Source of the DNA: Bacteroidales bacterium
Lineage (GTDB): Bacteria > Bacteroidota > Bacteroidia > Bacteroidales > GCA-2748055
Assembly (NCBI GenBank): GCA_029934875.1
Contig: JAOZLK010000078.1
Span: 1 to 11,250 of the forward strand
Length of the DNA: 11,250 bases
Reading direction: 5' to 3'
In this document: positions 7,897-11,250 of the stretch, in pieces
Layout of the letters: every line of letters starts with the position of its first letter
How positions within the stretch are numbered: the first letter of the stretch is position 1
The notes under the pieces: model-generated
The model's database searches: none
Seen by the model: only the letters and a program-made list of their open reading frames with translations
What the model was told of the DNA's origin: nothing
Position numbers and translations under genes: made by a program

Positions 7897-8313
7897 CTAC
7901 AAACGATTCAGGCTAGCCGGAATCACCTTTGTGACAGTCACACGCGTCTCACCTATAACAAATTCCAATAACTCTTCCCTGTTCTTAATTCCCCGGAGTT
8001 TCTTTACGGCATCCTGCACATTGTAATTCGAACTATGATCTGCAGGAGCTGTCACCTTTTTAGCGGGAGCTGTCACCTTTTTGGCTGGTGCCACTGGCTT
8101 TTTTACCAAGGCCGCTGAGGGAACCACATCCTTCAGGTTCTTCTTTAACTTTTTGGCTATTTTCTTTTTCCCGGCATTCTTTTTCTTTAAAGCCAACTTA
8201 TTAAGCTTCTTCTTTGCTACCTTCTTATCCTTCTTCTTTCCAGACTTGAGTTTCTTCAGAATTTTCTTCTTGTCCTTCTCGCGGGACTTCTTTTTTGCTT
8301 TCTTTTTTGACAT
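7897..8313 (-). CDS. Lysine-rich histone H1-like basic protein
   Basis: 138 residues from the ATG at 8311-8313. The first 60 residues contain 32 lysines by my count (runs such as KKKAKKKSREKDKKK), 43 lysines in all. Next comes a Pro/Ala/Lys hinge with PAKKVTA twice in tandem (about 76-89). The last 45 residues are of ordinary composition (VQDAVKKLRGIKNREELLEF then GETRVTVTKV) and look like a small folded domain with two helices and a strand. The composition suggests nucleic-acid binding, as in bacterial H1/Hc1-like or ribosome-associated proteins; no named domain is recognised. An in-frame extension to 8379 adds 22 residues, but an AAGAGA ribosome-binding-like stretch just upstream of 8313 and the change in composition favour the shorter form. 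The gene is convergent and contiguous with the paraoxonase-like gene, with no base between the stop codons. Confidence 0.78.
   Translation of the reverse strand: MSKKKAKKKSREKDKKKILKKLKSGKKKDKKVAKKKLNKLALKKKNAGKKKIAKKLKKNLKDVVPSAALVKKPVAPAKKVTAPAKKVTAPADHSSNYNVQDAVKKLRGIKNREELLEFVIGETRVTVTKVIPASLNRL
8045..8082 (-). repeat. Tandem 21-bp repeat inside the basic protein gene
   Basis: A 17-base unit, GGAGCTGTCACCTTTTT on the plus strand, occurs at 8045-8061 and again at 8066-8082, giving an exact period of 21 bp (7 codons). It encodes PAKKVTA twice, and a degenerate third copy (PVAPAKK) sits on the N-terminal side. The repeat number can be expected to vary between strains by slippage. Confidence 0.8.
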
Positions 8314-8471
8314 CTTATATTCTCTTAATGATACGGAATTAATAAACGAAGTTATATTATTTTTGATCTTAATCGACAATTTTCACCGACAAAGACATCC
8401 CTTTGATCGAAAAAAATTGACTGGCAATTAACTTCCTTGCAATTTTACTGCATAACCAAAACCACAAAGTT
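8314..8471. other. Divergent intergenic region between the basic protein and a lipoprotein
   Basis: This AT-rich 158 bp stretch holds no convincing gene or RNA. On the minus strand, TAACTTCG at 8347-8354 is one mismatch from the TAnnTTTG -7 consensus, with a TTG 22 nt further upstream. It would start the basic protein mRNA about 30 nt before its ATG. A perfect minus-strand TAACTTTG at 8465-8472 overlaps the start codon of the plus-strand lipoprotein and has no matching -33 element. No plus-strand TAnnTTTG was found for the lipoprotein gene. Confidence 0.35.
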
Positions 8472-9143
8472 ATGAAACGTTCGAAAATAGCGATCCTGAT
8501 TCTTGCTTTTGCAACCATGAGTAGTTGCCTGGTCAGTTCACTGCACCCCTTCTTCAAGAAGGAAGACAAATTCTTTGAAGAAAGCATGGTGGGTACCTGG
8601 ATCGATGGTGATTCCTGTATCTGGACCATCGATCCCAATATTGTATCAACAGGATTCTATCAGGGAGAATCCCACGACAGCTCCTATGTGATTACTTTCC
8701 ATGAAGACAATACTAAATCAATACTGCAAGGCACTCTTTTTCAACTCAACGAGGTAAACTACGTGGATTTTCTGCCCGATCCCAACGAGGATCATCACAA
8801 GGGAGATATGACCAGCTGGCATCATATTCCGGTACATACCCTGGCCAGGGTACAATATAACCAGGATTCCATAATGCTATACTGGTACGGGGACGAATGG
8901 CTCAATGAACTGCTTGAAGAAAACCGGATCCGCATCAAACACGAAAGCGTTGAATCGGCCGATTACGACAGGCAATTGCTCACTGCAGATACCGATGAAC
9001 TTCAGAAATTCTTAAAGAAGTATGCCAATCATCCCAAAACTGCAGAGGAGATTGAAGCAATCTTTGCCAGGGGATATACCGACGACCAGGAGGAACTTGG
9101 AATCTTCCTCAAATTAAAGCCCTATGACGGGCCAATGCCCTGA
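8472..9143 (+). CDS. Lipoprotein of unknown function (SSLHPFF/GTW type)
   Basis: 223 residues. MKRSKIAILILAFATMSSC is a signal peptide ending in a lipobox, with Cys19 as the predicted lipidation site. The mature start CLVSSLHPFF and the following MVGTWIDGD (GTW at about 41-43) resemble a group of uncharacterised Bacteroidota lipoproteins. The middle third is beta-rich (SYVITFHEDN, YVDFLPDP, IMLYWYGDEW). The last quarter (about 165-200) is charged and helical (DTDELQKFLKKY, AEEIEAIFAR). No enzymatic motif is recognised. The start is the ATG at 8472, and the gene ends with TGA 10 bp before a strong hairpin. The gene is divergent from the basic protein and convergent with the permease, so it is probably monocistronic. 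It may share a calycin-like fold with the lipoprotein at 6385-6819, but the two are not obviously similar beyond the GTW strand. Confidence 0.8.
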   Translation: MKRSKIAILILAFATMSSCLVSSLHPFFKKEDKFFEESMVGTWIDGDSCIWTIDPNIVSTGFYQGESHDSSYVITFHEDNTKSILQGTLFQLNEVNYVDFLPDPNEDHHKGDMTSWHHIPVHTLARVQYNQDSIMLYWYGDEWLNELLEENRIRIKHESVESADYDRQLLTADTDELQKFLKKYANHPKTAEEIEAIFARGYTDDQEELGIFLKLKPYDGPMP

Positions 9144-9152
9144 AAGCGGGAA

Positions 9153-9189
9153 GGGCCTGTCAGCCGGGCTGAACCTGGCTAACAGGCCT
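9153..9189. terminator. Hairpin between convergent genes, probable bidirectional terminator
   Basis: GGCCTGT (9154-9160) pairs with ACAGGCC (9182-9188). After a C/A mismatch, AGCCGGG (9162-9168) pairs with CCTGGCT (9174-9180) through one G-U wobble, closing a 5-base loop CTGAA. An outer G-U pair (9153 with 9189) extends it. It begins 10 bp after the lipoprotein stop and overlaps the permease stop codon on the other strand. Neither side has a run of T residues, so it is not a classical intrinsic terminator. It may act by blocking read-through or protecting the 3' ends. Confidence 0.6.
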
Positions 9190-11250
9190 ACTCGTAGCGA
9201 AGTGCATCCACCGGGTTGGTCCTGGCTGTTTTCATGGATTGCCCCAGTACCGTTAACAGGGTAATCAGGAGGGCAAGGGATGCGGCGGCAAACAATATCC
9301 ATACAGCTACACCCGTATGGTAGGCGAAACCACGAAGCCATCCTGTCATTGCCCACCATGAGAGGGGACTTGCAATGGCAATGGCAATGAGGACCCACCT
9401 GGTAAATTGACGAATCAGCAGGACGGCCAGGCCTGGTACGGTGGCACCCATGATCTTGCGAATACCGAATTCCCGGGTTTTCCTGACCGCCATGAAGGAG
9501 GATAATCCATAGAGTCCCAGGCAGGCAATCAAAAGAGCAATCACGGCAAAATTCCTTACAATTCTTGCCGTCTGCTCATCCTTCAGGTACTGCAAGTCAT
9601 AACTATCCTCCAGGTAGCTATAATCAAAGACCATGTATGGCTCGAGTCGCTCCAGCTCATCTTCGATGGTAGATAAGATTTCGCCCTGTCCGGTCTCCTC
9701 CAGCCGTATACTGGCCATATTGATCCAGGGAGACCAAATATAAATGCAGGGTTCAATGGGCGAATGCTGAGAATTAAAGTGGATATCCTCCACCACCCCG
9801 ATAATTTCGAACAAAGGGCCAGACTCTCCGGAAAGGACTGTTCCCACCGGGCGTTCAAGCCCCAGTTCACGAATCCCTGTTTCATTTACCAGAACTTTTG
9901 CCGGGTAGTTTGTCTCCAGGGCATAATCAGCGGGCCTCTGCTGGGAAAATGACCTCCCTTCCTTTATGTCGATCTCCATCAGTTCCAGGAAATCAGGGTC
10001 TATCCCAAAATAGCTGAACTGCTTCTTTTCTCCTTCCATTAAAAGAGATTGCGGGAACTGGCTGGCTTCTCCCCCCATCATTCCCTGGGAAAAGGCCACG
10101 CCCTTCACCCCCGCAAAGTTTTCCAGTTCCTGCTTAATCAGTTTTCTGGCCGGGGCATTTTCAAGCCAACGATAATAGTTTATGTTGACCACCGACTTAT
10201 GGTTAAATCCCAAATCGGCACTTTTCATAAAGCCAATTTGCCTGTAGACCACCATTACTCCCACAAGCAAGAATATGGAGATGATGAATTGAAAGGTCAG
10301 GAGAAACTGGCGGAACACAAGGGACCCGCTTCCCTGTACCTTCTGACCGTAAAGCGAATCTACCGGCTTAAACCGTGTAAGAACAAGGGCCGGATAGATC
10401 CCTGACAGAATACCAATAAATACAGCCGCCATAAGAAATACGAGCCAGGCAAAAGGGCTGAATGCAAATTTCAGGTCCATTCCGGCATCCGCCAAGCGAT
10501 TGAACCCGGGTAATAATAAGACCACCAGTAAAAGGGCTGCCCCAAAAGAGATCAGCGACACCACCGTGGATTCCACCAGGACCTGGCCCAGCAGGATCTG
10601 CCTGGATGAACCGTTAACCTTCCTGATTCCTATCTCCTTTGCCCTCAACGACGCCCGGGCCGTGGTCAGGTTAATATAATTGATCACTGCAAGAAGGAGC
10701 ACAAAACCAGCGATGGTAATCACAATCCTGAGCATTTTCAGGTTCCCGTGGCGGGCATAGTTCTTCTCATTGTTTACATCGCTGGTAAAATAAATCTCCT
10801 TTAATGGCCTCAGCACATAGGACGCTTGTTCAAAATCGATGCCGGACCATACAGGTGTATTGCCCCGAAAATATTCATTGATTCGGTCCTCAAGCTGGTG
10901 GGGGGGCTTGTTTTCAGGCAGTAGAAGGAAGGTTATATAACTGAAATCCGGCGAGTAATTATTAAGGTAGCCCGGGCTTCCCCTTGGATAATCAGGTTTG
11001 GAATCATCGGTGGTCATGGAAATCAGCATATTGATCTGCATGTGCGAATGTTCCAGTTCCTTCATCACCCCGGTGACCGTCAGCCAGCCAAGAGACTTCC
11101 CCATCGGATCCTCCGTGCCAAAGATTCTGCGGGCCACCGCATCAACCAGTACTACAGAACCCGGATCTCTCAATGCCGTCTTTGGATTCCCCTGGATGAA
11201 CTCAAAGCTAAACACATCAAAGATGGAGCTATCGGCCCAGTAATAGTCCT
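9188..11250 (-). CDS. FtsX/MacB-type ABC transporter permease, N-terminus missing
   Basis: The frame stays open to the window edge. Before the first possible internal start (GTG at 11213-11215) it reads DYYWADSSIFD, which continues family sequence, so the true start lies beyond 11250 and the visible part is about 686 residues. Numbering from that GTG, it holds the end of a periplasmic MacB core domain (FSFEFIQGNPKTAL, residues 2-15), then a first FtsX block with membrane segments at about 162-185, 216-236 and 256-280 carrying RAKEIGIRKVNGSS. Next come a membrane segment at about 303-325, a second periplasmic domain (about 340-550), and a second FtsX block at about 553-577, 597-624 and 637-660 with VRKTREFGIRKIMGA. 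It ends NPVDALRYE, the usual end of this Bacteroidota family. Such permeases pair with a separate ATPase for export, lipoprotein transport or peptide resistance; no ATPase gene is visible here. Substrate is unknown. Confidence 0.93.
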   Translation of the reverse strand, partial: DYYWADSSIFDVFSFEFIQGNPKTALRDPGSVVLVDAVARRIFGTEDPMGKSLGWLTVTGVMKELEHSHMQINMLISMTTDDSKPDYPRGSPGYLNNYSPDFSYITFLLLPENKPPHQLEDRINEYFRGNTPVWSGIDFEQASYVLRPLKEIYFTSDVNNEKNYARHGNLKMLRIVITIAGFVLLLAVINYINLTTARASLRAKEIGIRKVNGSSRQILLGQVLVESTVVSLISFGAALLLVVLLLPGFNRLADAGMDLKFAFSPFAWLVFLMAAVFIGILSGIYPALVLTRFKPVDSLYGQKVQGSGSLVFRQFLLTFQFIISIFLLVGVMVVYRQIGFMKSADLGFNHKSVVNINYYRWLENAPARKLIKQELENFAGVKGVAFSQGMMGGEASQFPQSLLMEGEKKQFSYFGIDPDFLELMEIDIKEGRSFSQQRPADYALETNYPAKVLVNETGIRELGLERPVGTVLSGESGPLFEIIGVVEDIHFNSQHSPIEPCIYIWSPWINMASIRLEETGQGEILSTIEDELERLEPYMVFDYSYLEDSYDLQYLKDEQTARIVRNFAVIALLIACLGLYGLSSFMAVRKTREFGIRKIMGATVPGLAVLLIRQFTRWVLIAIAIASPLSWWAMTGWLRGFAYHTGVAVWILFAAASLALLITLLTVLGQSMKTARTNPVDALRYE

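Noticed and set aside
8045..8082. Possible CRISPR-like repeat
   Set aside because: Only two copies with a 4-base separation, in frame inside a coding region; no unique spacers of CRISPR length.
8081..8431. Phe-rich plus-strand open frame of 116 codons
   Set aside because: It is the mirror of the lysine-rich gene (AAA/AAG codons read as TTT/CTT on the other strand), has no sensible domain pattern and no promoter.
8465..8472. Perfect minus-strand TAACTTTG as a promoter for the basic protein
   Set aside because: No -33 TTG at a suitable distance, about 150 bp leader, and it overlaps the neighbouring start codon; a chance match is as likely. The closer TAACTTCG at 8347-8354 is preferred, weakly.
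91..9188. A single metabolic or defence operon linking the ligase, 5-alpha-reductase and paraoxonase-like genes
   Set aside because: Strand changes at nearly every gene and convergent ends rule out one transcript; no defence-type nuclease, helicase, toxin or recombinase is present.

Overview
The window looks like a chromosomal segment from a member of the Bacteroidota. The lines of evidence are a single-chain PurL with the 'VGGFSNSDVLG' and 'MMPHLER' variants usual for that phylum, a long FtsX/MacB-type permease ending in 'NPVDALRYE', several small lipoproteins, a perfect TAnnTTTG promoter element in front of purL, and starts without strong Shine-Dalgarno sequences. Nothing points to a plasmid, prophage, transposon or CRISPR locus. 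The overall impression is ordinary core and accessory chromosome, densely packed.

Layout: (1-99, +) the last 32 codons of an unrecognised protein, overlapping tail to tail with (91-1749, -) an AMP-binding acyl-CoA ligase. Across a short divergent promoter region lies (1876-5565, +) purL, the large FGAM synthase of purine synthesis. It converges, with a 12 bp gap, on (5578-6336, -) a steroid 5-alpha-reductase family membrane enzyme. That gene follows, on the same strand, (6385-6819, -) a small lipoprotein with a GTW motif. Divergent from it is (6901-7896, +) a lipoprotein of the paraoxonase/arylesterase beta-propeller family. Its stop codon directly abuts the stop codon of (7897-8313, -) a very lysine-rich, H1-like protein. 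Then come (8472-9143, +) another lipoprotein and, separated from it by a strong hairpin, (9188-11250, -) an ABC-transporter-type FtsX/MacB permease whose N-terminus lies beyond the window.

Functionally the genes do not form one operon. Strand changes at almost every gene, and only the 5-alpha-reductase and the 6385-6819 lipoprotein are co-directional neighbours. Two enzymes act on lipids or lipid-like substrates (acyl-CoA ligase, 5-alpha-reductase) and one is a putative envelope lactonase/esterase, but a shared pathway is only a guess. I found no clear candidate for a new defence or mobile system. The points most worth a second look are the paraoxonase homologue with one calcium-ligand asparagine replaced by alanine, the H1-like protein with a compact C-terminal domain, the acyl-CoA ligase with Ser where the A10 lysine is expected, and the unusually tight convergent gene junctions.
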